A DNA stretch of 64,000 nucleotides from Mesorhizobium sp. NZP2077 (GTDB lineage Bacteria > Pseudomonadota > Alphaproteobacteria > Rhizobiales > Rhizobiaceae): NCBI RefSeq assembly GCF_013170805.1, contig NZ_CP051293.1, positions 3,416,001 to 3,480,000 of the forward strand, in the 5' to 3' direction. Positions within the stretch are counted from its first letter, which is position 1; every line of letters starts with the position of its first letter. Positions 43,001 to 51,556 of the stretch are shown here, in pieces. Made by a program: the position numbers and the translations under genes. A model generated the notes under the pieces. It did not search any database. It was not told the DNA's origin and saw only the letters and a list, made by a program, of their open reading frames with translations.

Positions 43001-44532
43001 GCTGTGCCCCCCATTTCTTGCCCTGCAAGGCTTTCGATTTCCACCCATTTCGGCCTGAGCTGCTCGGCAACGCGGCTAAAGATGGCATAGCGCTCGTCAA
43101 AGACGGCGCTGCCTTCCGGGTCCGGGCGGTATTCGCGGTTCACCGTGCAGGTGGCGCGCGCCCCTTGTTGCGGCGAGGCAAACAGGCCGACTGCCGCACC
43201 AGCGCACAGGGCGGCGCCATAGGCGGCCGCCTCGTCGGTCGACGTGACAATGACCGGCACGTTGAGCACGTCGGCAAACATCTGCGCGAAGGCCGGATTG
43301 CGCGAGCCGCCTCCGGTCAGCCGCACCTCGCGGACGGCAAAGCCGTCGCGCAGGGCTTCGACATGGGTGCGGTGGTTGAAGGCGATGCCTTCCAGCACCG
43401 CTTTCAGCATGTCGCCGCGGCCATGCCAGCCGCGCAAGCCGACGAAGCTGGCGCTGGCGGCATTGCCGTAGGGCGAGCCGAACAGATAGGGATGGAAGAG
43501 CAGCGTCGAAGGCTTCTTCAGCGCCGCGTCGATTTCGGCCGCCAGCATCTCGTGGATCGAGCCGCCCGTTCTTTTCATCTCATCCTGCTCGGCGCGGCAG
43601 AGCGTGTCGAGGAACCAGTCATAATTCGCCGTCGAGGCCGGCGAGATCGACATGTTGTTCCAGCGCCCCGGGTCGATGGCGTTGCGGCAGAACCAGCGCG
43701 GGTCGGTACGCGGCTCGGTGGAGACCACTTCGTTGATCGAGTAGGTGCCGGCGACGATGCTGACCACGCCGTCCTCGTGGCCGCCGATGCCAAGCGCCGA
43801 GGCGGTGACGTCATGCAGGCCGCAGGCAACCGGGGTGCCTTCCGCAAGCCCGGTCAGTGCTGCCGCTTCGGCGGTGGTGTAGCCGACAATGTCGGCCGAA
43901 TGCGCAACCGGGGGCAAAGCCGCAAACAGCCCGTCCAAGCCAAAGATGCGCATCGCCTCCGGCGCGTAGGCTTGCGTGTGTACATCGGTGAATGAGGTGC
44001 TCGCCTCGGTCAGGTCGGTGCCAACAGTGCCCGTCAGGCAAAAGCGCAGCCAGTCCTTGCAGCCGACGATGTGGCCGATCTGGCCGAAACGTTCTGGGTC
44101 GTGCCTTTTCAGCCAGGCCAGGATCGCCGATGGCGCCGATGCGTGCGGAACCTGTCCGGTCTGGGCGAGAGCCTCGGCAAAAACCGAACCTTTTGCCCAT
44201 TCGTCGACGATCTCGCCCGCGCGGCTGTCGAGCGACAAGATGCCGGGGCCGAGCGGCCGGCGGTCCCTGTCGACCAGATACAGCCCGTCACCATGCGCGG
44301 TTGCCGCAACGGCCTTAATGTCGAGAGCCGGCCGGCCGCTCAGCGCGATGGCATCCCTGATCGCCTCGGCGGTCGCCTGCCAGAGGCGCAGCATGTCGCG
44401 TTCGACCCAGCGGGGATGCGGCATCGATTGCGGCACGCGGCGCCTGGCCACCGCTAATTGCGAGCCATCGGCATCGAAGATCACTGCCTTCGTCACCGTC
44501 AGGCCGTTGTCGATCCCAAGCAGGCTGGACAT
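42997..44532 (-). CDS. FGGY-family carbohydrate kinase
   Basis: 511 residues. N-terminal phosphate-binding loop GIDNGLTVTKAVIFD; catalytic Asp region around CGLHDVTASALG; adenosine motif VRLTGGGSRNPAFAQMFADVL in the second domain. The family phosphorylates sugars and polyols such as xylulose, ribitol and erythritol. Which one applies here cannot be decided from the sequence; the GlpD/EryB-like partner suggests a polyol. First gene of the kinase-DeoR-dehydrogenase operon, downstream of an operator-like site. Confidence 0.9.
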   Translation of the reverse strand: MSSLLGIDNGLTVTKAVIFDADGSQLAVARRRVPQSMPHPRWVERDMLRLWQATAEAIRDAIALSGRPALDIKAVAATAHGDGLYLVDRDRRPLGPGILSLDSRAGEIVDEWAKGSVFAEALAQTGQVPHASAPSAILAWLKRHDPERFGQIGHIVGCKDWLRFCLTGTVGTDLTEASTSFTDVHTQAYAPEAMRIFGLDGLFAALPPVAHSADIVGYTTAEAAALTGLAEGTPVACGLHDVTASALGIGGHEDGVVSIVAGTYSINEVVSTEPRTDPRWFCRNAIDPGRWNNMSISPASTANYDWFLDTLCRAEQDEMKRTGGSIHEMLAAEIDAALKKPSTLLFHPYLFGSPYGNAASASFVGLRGWHGRGDMLKAVLEGIAFNHRTHVEALRDGFAVREVRLTGGGSRNPAFAQMFADVLNVPVIVTSTDEAAAYGAALCAGAAVGLFASPQQGARATCTVNREYRPDPEGSAVFDERYAIFSRVAEQLRPKWVEIESLAGQEMGGTA

Positions 44533-44703
44533 GATGATCCCGTTCAGCGTGAGCCGGTACGCGTTGCGAATTGGTCCCGAAAAAGGGTGGCGCTGAACAT
44601 CATGGAAATCATCCTCGCCGGGATTCGCCGTTGCCGATTGCGGTCGCCGGTGAAAACAGCGGCGGGATTCGAACCGGTCAAGTGATCATACAATTCTGTG
44701 AAT

Positions 44704-44724
44704 TTAACGTCAATATCTGTGATA
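44704..44724. promoter_or_regulatory. DeoR-regulon operator candidate upstream of the kinase operon
   Basis: The 21-base stretch starting TTAACGTCAATATCTG matches 40304-40324 at 19 of 21 positions. It lies in the 362-base gap 44533-44894, which is AT-rich and has no gene. A further stretch, AATTAACATAAAACGCTG (near 44769), resembles a weaker half-copy. Control by the DeoR gene of the operon is inferred. Confidence 0.6.
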
Positions 44725-44894
44725 TACGCCAGGTGAATGGGGTTCCACGAGGCGGAACTTGATCATCAAATTAACATAAAACGCTGTTTTTTCTAGCGCT
44801 TGCGAGCAGTCAATCCGTCTCGTCGCACTTGTTACCCATGCGAGGTCGACAACTGGCTTGCCACCTGCCGGCCCCGGTGGCTGCAGGGCACTGG

Positions 44895-45671
44895 CTAGAT
44901 ATCCTCAGGCTCGCCGGGCTTGCGCAGCAGATAGGTGTCCATGATCCAGCCCTTCTTTCGGCGGGCTTCTTCACGGGTTCTCTCAATCTCCGCGCCAACA
45001 TCGCCGAGGCGGCCCGAGATAAGAATTTCGTCCGGTGTGCCGAGATAGGCGCCCCAATGGATGGTGACATCCTGGTCGGCCAGCGTGTTGAAGGCGCATT
45101 TGCCGTCCAGCATGACGACTGTGCTGCCGACATTGTTGGCCAGGCCCTCTTCGGTCAGCCTGCGGCCAGTGGTGACCAGGATGGAATCGCCGATGCGGTT
45201 CAGTGCCGTTTTGTGGCTGGCGGCAAGCGCCTGGATGGCTGATATGCCGGGGATGACCTCCAGCTCGAAGGCGACATTGTCTCGCACGCGCACCCGCTCG
45301 AGAATACGCAGCGCGCTGTCGTAGAGCGAGGGGTCACCCCAGATCAGGAAGGCGCCGCAGCCATTGTCGGCAATCTCGTCGCGGATCAGGCTCTCGTAGA
45401 TGGCGGCGATGGTTTCGTGCCAGTCGTCGACGGTCGAACGGTAGGACGGCGCCGGCTCGGCGCGCACCGGCACGTCGAATTCGACGCGGCGTGATTTCGG
45501 GTTGGTGACGAAGCGGTCGCAGATTTCACGCCGCAATTCGGCAAGGTCGTTCTTCTTGGCGCCCTTGTCGGGGATGAACAACACGTCGGCACGGTTCAGG
45601 CCTGATATGGCCTGAACCGTCAAGTGGTCGGGATTGCCGGCGCCGATGCCGATGACGAGAAGCTTGCGCAT
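44895..45671 (-). CDS. cobF: precorrin-6A synthase (deacetylating), CobF
   Basis: 258 residues of the tetrapyrrole methylase fold: N-terminal LVIGIGAGNPDHLTVQAI, then GCGAFLIWGDPSLYDSALRIL and VIPGISAIQALAASHKTAL. Ends with KKGWIMDTYLLRKPGEPEDI. CobF methylates precorrin-5 at C1 and removes the acetyl group in aerobic cobalamin synthesis. It stands apart from any other cob gene in the window, as is common for cobF in rhizobia. AGGAG lies eight bases before the ATG at 45671. Confidence 0.92.
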   Translation of the reverse strand: MRKLLVIGIGAGNPDHLTVQAISGLNRADVLFIPDKGAKKNDLAELRREICDRFVTNPKSRRVEFDVPVRAEPAPSYRSTVDDWHETIAAIYESLIRDEIADNGCGAFLIWGDPSLYDSALRILERVRVRDNVAFELEVIPGISAIQALAASHKTALNRIGDSILVTTGRRLTEEGLANNVGSTVVMLDGKCAFNTLADQDVTIHWGAYLGTPDEILISGRLGDVGAEIERTREEARRKKGWIMDTYLLRKPGEPEDI

Positions 45672-45703
45672 GGGGCGAACTCCTGCCCGATCGGAACCTG
45701 TTA

Positions 45704-45771
45704 GTCCAGACCGCTGGCGTGTCCAGACCGCTTGCGTGTCCAGACCGCTGGCGTGTCCAGACCCTGTGGCA
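45704..45771. repeat. 17-bp tandem repeat between cobF and the DUF4424 gene
   Basis: Four contiguous units of gtccagaccgctggcgt at 45704, 45721, 45738 and 45755; the second has one change and the last is degenerate. It lies 33-100 bases upstream of the cobF start and 82 bases before the divergent gene. Could be an array of binding sites or a simple slippage repeat. Confidence 0.85.
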
Positions 45772-45852
45772 CGCCAGTGCAAACGGAAGGGCTTTGAAAC
45801 GCCACATTGAAACGGCTAGGGTCGTCCAGGCATTCCAGCCGAGGGGGCTTCG

Positions 45853-46869
45853 ATGTTGCGATATGTTCTGACTGTGGCGTTGGCGCTTTCGGCCGCGCCG
45901 GCACTGGCCAATGACTCGACTGCCGAACTCGGCACGGGCGGCCTCATTCTGTCGCGTAACGATGCCGTGGCGATGCAGAGTGAGGATCTCTTCATTTCGC
46001 CCGAAAAAGTTACGGTCGACTACGTCTTCCACAACAACACCGACAAGGATGTCAGCGCGATCGTCGCCTTCCCGATGCCCGACATTTCGGGCGATCCGGA
46101 AGAAATGCCGGCGATCCCTGAAAACCAGAGCGACAATTTTTTGGGTTTCGAGGTGACGATCGACGGTGTGCCGGCAAAGCCGCAGCTTGAGCAGAAGGTG
46201 TTCGCGCTCGGCATCGACATCAGCGCCGACCTCAAGGCGCAGAATGTGCCGTTCAACCCGTTCGGCGACGCGGCCAAGGCGGCGCTGGCGAAGCTGCCAA
46301 AGGCGGTGGCCGACGACTGGGTCAACCGCGGCATCATCATCGAAGACACCGCCGATGACGGCAGCGGCATGAAATCCACCTACGCGCCATGGTGGCAATT
46401 GCGCTCGACCTATTGGTGGCGCTCGACCTTTCCGGCCAACAAGGACGTCCATGTTTCGCACCGCTACAAGCCGAGTGTCGGCGGCACGTCCTCGGTCAGC
46501 TTCTTCTATGACGGCCAGTTCCAGGGGCAGTATGCCACATACAAGACCCGCTACTGCATGGACGACACATTCGAGAACGCGGTGCGCAAGGCGGCGAAGG
46601 ACAATCCCGACGGCTATCCGAAATTCTACGAAAACCGCATCGCCTATATACTGACCACCGGCGGCAACTGGGCCGCGGGAACCATCGGCAAGTTCAAGCT
46701 GACCATCGACAAGGGCAATCCCAAAGCCATGGTCTCGTTCTGCGGCGACAATGTCAAAAAGGTCGGGCCGACGAGTTTCGAGATGACCGCGAAAGATTTC
46801 TATCCCGAGCATGATATCGACATCCTGCTGCTCGAACCGTCAGACAGCAATGGCGGGGATGCGAACTGA
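45853..46869 (+). CDS. DUF4424 family exported protein
   Basis: 338 residues with a signal peptide (MLRYVLTVALALSAAPALA). The mature part matches DUF4424: DSTAELGTGGLILSRND, DYVFHNNTDKDVSAIVAFPMPDI, RSTYWWRSTFPANKDV and a C-terminal FYPEHDIDILLLEP. Beta-rich and periplasmic; function unknown. GAGGGGG lies before the ATG. Its stop overlaps the folA start by one base, an uncommon link between a periplasmic protein and a folate enzyme. Confidence 0.85.
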   Translation: MLRYVLTVALALSAAPALANDSTAELGTGGLILSRNDAVAMQSEDLFISPEKVTVDYVFHNNTDKDVSAIVAFPMPDISGDPEEMPAIPENQSDNFLGFEVTIDGVPAKPQLEQKVFALGIDISADLKAQNVPFNPFGDAAKAALAKLPKAVADDWVNRGIIIEDTADDGSGMKSTYAPWWQLRSTYWWRSTFPANKDVHVSHRYKPSVGGTSSVSFFYDGQFQGQYATYKTRYCMDDTFENAVRKAAKDNPDGYPKFYENRIAYILTTGGNWAAGTIGKFKLTIDKGNPKAMVSFCGDNVKKVGPTSFEMTAKDFYPEHDIDILLLEPSDSNGGDAN

Positions 46870-47387
46870 TGCATGTCGCTATCTATGTCGCCATCGCCGA
46901 TAACGGTGTGATCGGGCGGGATGGCGGGTTGCCCTGGCGGCTCTCCACTGACCTCAAGCGTTTCAAGGCCGACACGATGGGCAAGCCCATCATCATGGGC
47001 CGCAAGACCTATGAAGGGATTGGCCGCCCACTGCCGGGCCGGCTGAATCTCGTCGTCACCCGCGACAAGGCCTGGCGCGCCGAGGGCGTCGAGGTGGCGC
47101 ATACGCTGGAGGCCGCGATCCAACTGGCAACGGTGCGCGGACGCTGCATGGCTGGCGTGGACGAGGTCTGCGTCATCGGCGGTGGCGAAATCTATGCGCA
47201 GGCGCTGCCGCTGGCCGACCGGCTGCACGTTACCCATGTGCTTGCCGCCGTCGATGGCGATGCGCATTTCCCGCCGATCGACCCTCAGACATGGCGTATC
47301 GTCAGTTCGCAGGAGGTGCCGGCTGGGGAAAAGGACAGCCACGCAACGCGCTATTCGGTTTACGAGCGCCGCCGCGAGATACATTGA
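46869..47387 (+). CDS. folA: dihydrofolate reductase
   Basis: 172 residues. VAIYVAIADNGVIGRDGGLPWRLSTDLKRFK holds the substrate-binding motif with acidic active-site residue, and PIIMGRKTYEGIGRPLPGR the NADPH site; VCVIGGGEIYAQALPLAD is the second nucleotide motif. It reduces dihydrofolate made by ThyA. Start overlaps the DUF4424 stop. Followed by hflKC, the usual rhizobial order. Confidence 0.95.
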   Translation: MHVAIYVAIADNGVIGRDGGLPWRLSTDLKRFKADTMGKPIIMGRKTYEGIGRPLPGRLNLVVTRDKAWRAEGVEVAHTLEAAIQLATVRGRCMAGVDEVCVIGGGEIYAQALPLADRLHVTHVLAAVDGDAHFPPIDPQTWRIVSSQEVPAGEKDSHATRYSVYERRREIH

Positions 47388-47556
47388 AAGACAAAAAAGG
47401 TATTGAAAGACGACAAAGGGTCGCGACCGACCCAAAACGGATGATGTCGGTGGGGCATCGCGTTGAAAGCGTGCTGCCACATCCCTATAGAAGAACAACA
47501 CTGGATTTTGCGCCGTAACATCGGCGCTTGAGGGAATTCCAAGCGAAAGGACATTC

Positions 47557-48675
47557 ATGCCCTGGAACGACAAGAGCGGCGGTGGCGGCGGCCCATGGGG
47601 CGGCGGCGGCGGCAACAATCAGGGGCCCTGGGGGCAGGGACCAAAGGGGCCGAGCGGACCACAGGGCTCGCCTCCCGATCTCGAGGACATCATCCGCCGC
47701 GGCCAGGACCGGCTGCGGCGCGCGCTGCCTGGCGGCGGCGGCGCCAGTCCGGCGGTGTTCGGGCTGATCGCCGCGGTGCTGGTCGTCCTGTGGGCGTTCC
47801 AGGCGGTCTATACGGTGCAGCCTGACGAGGTCGCGGTCGAACTGCGCTTCGGCAAGCCGAAGCCCGAGCTTTCCCAGCCCGGCCTGCATTTCCATTGGTG
47901 GCCGCTTGAAACCGTCGAAACGGCCAAGATTTCCGAGCAGCTCGTCGACATTGGCGGCGGCAACACCAGCGGCAACGGCCTGATGCTGTCGGGCGACCAG
48001 AACATCGTCAACGTGCAGTTTTCGGTGGCCTATCAGGTCTCCGATCCCCGCGCCTATCTGTTCGACGTCTCCGACCCGGACGGCATGCTGCGGCAGGTTG
48101 CCGAAAGCGCCATGCGCGAAGCCGTCGGCCGCCGGCCGGCGCAGGATATTTTCCGTGATGACCGCCAGGGCATAGCGGCCTCGGTGCGCGAAATCATCCA
48201 GACGACGCTGGACGGCTACAAGGCCGGCCTCAACGTCAACGCCGTCTCCATTGAGGATGCAGCGCCGCCACGCGAAGTGGCCGATGCGTTCGACGAGGTG
48301 CAGCGTGCCGAGCAGGACGAGGACAAATTCGTCGAGCAGGCCAACCAGTATTCCAACCAGAAGCTCGGCCAGGCGCGCGGCGAGGCGGCACAGATCCGCG
48401 AAGACGCGGCCGCCTACAAGAACCGTGTGGTGCAGGAAGCCGAAGGTGAGGCGCAGCGCTTCATCTCGGTCTATGACGAGTATGCCAAGGCGCCGGACGT
48501 CACCCGCAAACGCCTTTATCTGGAAACCATGGAGAAGGTTCTGAAGGACTCGAGCAAGGTCATCGTCGAGCAAGGCAACGGACAAGGTGTCGTACCCTAT
48601 CTGCCGTTGCCGGCATTGCAGCCGAAACCGCCGGCTCCGGCCGCGCCTGCCGCGAACACGGGAGGTACCCAGTGA
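47557..48675 (+). CDS. hflK: FtsH protease modulator HflK
   Basis: 372 residues: a Gly/Pro-rich cytoplasmic N-terminus (MPWNDKSGGGGGPWGGGGG), one membrane helix near 70-90 (AVFGLIAAVLVVLWAFQAVY), then the SPFH/band 7 domain (VQPDEVAVELRFGKPKP, VEQANQYSNQKLGQARGEAAQI) and a Pro/Ala-rich tail. Forms a large ring with HflC around FtsH and limits its proteolysis. AAAGGA lies five bases before the ATG. Overlaps hflC by four bases. Confidence 0.95.
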   Translation: MPWNDKSGGGGGPWGGGGGNNQGPWGQGPKGPSGPQGSPPDLEDIIRRGQDRLRRALPGGGGASPAVFGLIAAVLVVLWAFQAVYTVQPDEVAVELRFGKPKPELSQPGLHFHWWPLETVETAKISEQLVDIGGGNTSGNGLMLSGDQNIVNVQFSVAYQVSDPRAYLFDVSDPDGMLRQVAESAMREAVGRRPAQDIFRDDRQGIAASVREIIQTTLDGYKAGLNVNAVSIEDAAPPREVADAFDEVQRAEQDEDKFVEQANQYSNQKLGQARGEAAQIREDAAAYKNRVVQEAEGEAQRFISVYDEYAKAPDVTRKRLYLETMEKVLKDSSKVIVEQGNGQGVVPYLPLPALQPKPPAPAAPAANTGGTQ

Positions 48676-49643
48676 TGGCCAACCGTCTTCCCATCTTCGT
48701 CGTCATCGCCGCGGTCGTATTGTTCCTGATCTATTCCTCTGTCTTCGTGGTCAATGCCCGCCAGCAGGCGCTGGTGCTGAGGTTTGGCGAGATCGTCGAC
48801 GTCAAGAGCGAGCCCGGCATCTATTTCAAGGCGCCGTTCTCGTTCTTCGACGCCGATACGGTGCAGCTGATCGAAAACAGGGTGCTGCGCTTCGACCTCG
48901 ACAACATCCGCGTCCAGGTGTCGGGCGGCAAGTTCTATGAGGTCGATGCCTTCATCGCCTATCGCATCTCGGATCCACGCGTATTCCGTGCCGCCGTGTC
49001 CGGTCAGATCGAACTGGCCGAAGCGCGCCTGCGGACCCGTCTCGACGCAGCCTTGCGTCGCGTCTACGGTCTGCGCGACTTCGAGGCGGCGCTCTCGGAA
49101 GAGCGCGCGGTGATGATGCGCGAAGTGCGCGATCAGCTTAGGCCCGACGCCACCTCGCTTGGCCTGCAGATCGAGGATGTCCGCATCCGTCGCACCGACC
49201 TCACGGCCGAGGTTTCACAGCAAACCTACGACCGCATGAAGGCGGAACGCCTGGCCGAGGCCGCTCGACTACGGGCACGCGGCAACGAAGCGGCACAGCG
49301 CATCACGGCACGCGCCGATCGCGAAGTGGTCGAGATCGTTGCCGAAGCGCAGAAGGAGTCCGAAATCCTGCGCGGCGAGGGCGAAGCCCAGCGCAGCGCG
49401 ACCTTCGCGGACGCCTACAAGCGTGACCCGGCCTTCTTCGATTTCTACCGGTCGATGAACGCCTATGGCACGGCGCTGGACAACACCGGGACGACCATGG
49501 TGCTGTCGCCGAATTCGGAGTTCTTCCGCTTCTTCCGTGATCCGGACGGCAAGGAAGGGCCGGCGAAGCCGACGGCTCCCGCCACACCGGCGCCGACGGC
49601 TCCCGCCGCGCCGACGACACAACCCAGCACCGGCCAGCAATAG
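48672..49643 (+). CDS. hflC: FtsH protease modulator HflC
   Basis: 323 residues with one N-terminal membrane helix (LPIFVVIAAVVLFLIYSSVFVV), an SPFH domain (QQALVLRFGEIVDVKSEPG, SDPRVFRAAV, RIRRTDLTAEVSQQTYDRM) and a long helix EGEAQRSATFADAYKRD. The C-terminal Pro/Ala/Thr-rich tail (about 295-323) is longer than in E. coli. Partner of HflK in the membrane. Confidence 0.95.
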   Translation: MMANRLPIFVVIAAVVLFLIYSSVFVVNARQQALVLRFGEIVDVKSEPGIYFKAPFSFFDADTVQLIENRVLRFDLDNIRVQVSGGKFYEVDAFIAYRISDPRVFRAAVSGQIELAEARLRTRLDAALRRVYGLRDFEAALSEERAVMMREVRDQLRPDATSLGLQIEDVRIRRTDLTAEVSQQTYDRMKAERLAEAARLRARGNEAAQRITARADREVVEIVAEAQKESEILRGEGEAQRSATFADAYKRDPAFFDFYRSMNAYGTALDNTGTTMVLSPNSEFFRFFRDPDGKEGPAKPTAPATPAPTAPAAPTTQPSTGQQ

Positions 49644-49646
49644 CCG

Positions 49647-49862
49647 GTGCGGGACTTCTTCGCGGCGATAGGCCTGGTCCTCGTGATAGAGGGCCTGGTC
49701 TATGGCGGCTTTCCCGGTTTCGCGAGGAAGCTCGCGGGCGAGGTGCTGTCAATGCCGGAGAATATATTGCGGATCGCCGGGCTGCCGCGATCGCCATCGG
49801 TGTCGGCATCGTCTGGCTGGTCCGGGGCGGATGAGAATGTCAGGTTTTCGTCTTCGGCATAA
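49647..49862 (+). pseudogene. DUF2065 membrane protein, frameshifted
   Basis: Starts with a GTG three bases after the hflC stop. The first 45 residues (RDFFAAIGLVLVIEGLVYGGFP, then LRIAGL) match DUF2065, a 60-residue protein with two membrane helices found after hflC. At about 49784 one base seems missing: the present frame runs into RSPSVSASSGWSG, whereas the +1 frame gives AAIAIGVGIVWLVRGG and stops at 49834, exactly the expected second helix. Either a real frameshift mutation or a sequencing error. Confidence 0.75.
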
Positions 49863-49984
49863 TCGAGGATTTATCCTCTGCCGGTAGTCGTAGCCGCAAA
49901 CGTGCCGTATTTTTTGCCAACATGGCGCAACACGGTGTTTTCGCCGTTGCGCTTTCTCTTTCAGAAAGACCGGGAGGCTTCTCG

Positions 49985-51499
49985 ATGACATCCACACTCC
50001 TTTTGCGCGCGGCACGGCGGACGTTCATCGCCGGCACGGCAGCTCTTCTTGTCGGCACCGTCGCCGTCCCGTCCTTCGTGACGCCGACCTTCGCCGCAGA
50101 CGGACCTGCTTCGGTGGCCGACCTGGCGCAAGGCGTGCTCGGCGCGGTGGTCAACATCTCGACCTCGCAGACGGTGAAGGGCACGGAAGGGCCGGGCGCG
50201 GTGCCGATGCCGCAGCTTCCCGAAGGCTCGCCGTTCCAGGACTTCTTCGACGATTTCTTCAAAAACAAAGGTGGCGACAAGGACGCCGGCTCGCAGAAGG
50301 TACAGTCGCTGGGCTCCGGCTTCGTCATCGACGCCGAGCAAGGCATCGTCGTCACCAACAACCACGTGATTGCGGACGCCGACGACATCGAGGTCAATTT
50401 CTCAGATGGCATCACCTTGAAGGCGACGCTGGTCGGCACCGACACCAAGACCGATGTCGCGGTGCTCAAGGTCGATCCCAAGGGCCACAAGCTGACCGCG
50501 GTGAAGTTCGGCGATTCCACCAAGATGCGCGTCGGTGACTGGGTGATGGCGGTCGGCAATCCGTTCGGCCTCGGCGGCACGGTCACGGTCGGCATCGTTT
50601 CGGCCCGCAACCGCGACATCAATTCCGGCCCCTATGACGATTTCATCCAGACCGACGCGGCGATAAATCGCGGCAATTCGGGCGGCCCGCTGTTCAACAG
50701 CGCCGGCGAGGTCATCGGCATGAACACGGCTATCATTTCGCCGTCCGGCGGTTCGATCGGCATCGGTTTCTCCATCCCCTCGCAGCTCGCCTCGGGCGTC
50801 GTCGACCAGTTGCGCCAATATGGCGAGACACGGCGCGGCTGGCTCGGCGTGCGCATCCAGCCGGTGACGGACGACATCGCCGAGAGCCTCGGCATGGCGA
50901 CCGCCAAGGGGGCGCTGGTCGCCGGCGTCATCAAGGGCGGACCTGTCGACAACGGCACCATCCAGGCCGGCGACGTCATCATCAAGTTCGACGGCAAGGA
51001 CATCCATGAAATGCGCGACCTGCCGCGCGTCGTCGCCGAAAGCCCGGTGGGCAAGGCTGTCGATGTGCTGATCGTGCGCAAGGGTGTCGAGCAGACTGTG
51101 AAGGTGACGCTCGGCCGGCTCGAGGATGGCGAGAAGCTTGCCAGTGGTGAGAATGGCAATACCGATCAGCAAAAGGGCGACAAGGCGCCGGCCGTTTCGA
51201 CCGCCTCGGTGCTTGGCATGACCGTCGGCGAGCTCAATGACGAGACGCGCAAGAAGTTCAGTATCGCCGCCGATGTCTCCGGCGTTGTCATCACCGATGT
51301 GGCAAAGGATTCGGCCGCCGCCGAGCGCGGCATCCAGCCCGGCGAAGTGATCACCGAGATCGCGCAGGAATCGGTCGCCACGCCCAAGGACGTCATGGAC
51401 CGGATCGGCGCACTGAAGGAACAGGGCCGCAAGAATGCGCTCTTGATGCTGGCGTCGAAGACCGGTGAGTTGCGTTTCGTGACGATCCGGATGGATTGA
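49985..51499 (+). CDS. Do-type periplasmic serine protease (DegP/MucD family)
   Basis: 504 residues from the ATG preceded by GGGAGG. Signal peptide to about residue 38 (TFAADG). Protease domain with His127 (TNNHVIADA), Asp157 (TKTDVAVLKV) and Ser232 (NRGNSGGPLF), then two PDZ domains (about 285-375 and 425-500). It degrades or refolds damaged proteins in the periplasm. Follows hflKC and the DUF2065 gene, an arrangement usual in rhizobia, and ends at a strong bidirectional terminator. Confidence 0.94.
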   Translation: MTSTLLLRAARRTFIAGTAALLVGTVAVPSFVTPTFAADGPASVADLAQGVLGAVVNISTSQTVKGTEGPGAVPMPQLPEGSPFQDFFDDFFKNKGGDKDAGSQKVQSLGSGFVIDAEQGIVVTNNHVIADADDIEVNFSDGITLKATLVGTDTKTDVAVLKVDPKGHKLTAVKFGDSTKMRVGDWVMAVGNPFGLGGTVTVGIVSARNRDINSGPYDDFIQTDAAINRGNSGGPLFNSAGEVIGMNTAIISPSGGSIGIGFSIPSQLASGVVDQLRQYGETRRGWLGVRIQPVTDDIAESLGMATAKGALVAGVIKGGPVDNGTIQAGDVIIKFDGKDIHEMRDLPRVVAESPVGKAVDVLIVRKGVEQTVKVTLGRLEDGEKLASGENGNTDQQKGDKAPAVSTASVLGMTVGELNDETRKKFSIAADVSGVVITDVAKDSAAAERGIQPGEVITEIAQESVATPKDVMDRIGALKEQGRKNALLMLASKTGELRFVTIRMD

Positions 51500-51526
51500 G
51501 GTCCGGCAACCTACTGATATCAAATG

Positions 51527-51556
51527 AAGGGTGGCTAGCGAGCCGCCCTTTTTCTT
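51527..51556. terminator. bidirectional terminator between the Do protease and GNAT genes
   Basis: AAGGGTGGCT, loop agcg, AGCCGCCCTT (one G-T pair) followed by a T-run on the plus strand; it ends the protease transcript and overlaps the end of the converging GNAT gene. Confidence 0.85.

Noticed and set aside
44533..44894. Cobalamin riboswitch near cobF
   Set aside because: The gap lies downstream of cobF, and the region upstream of cobF (45672-45852) shows no B12-box-like sequence.
45704..45771. CRISPR array
   Set aside because: The 17-bp units are contiguous without spacers and no cas gene is present.
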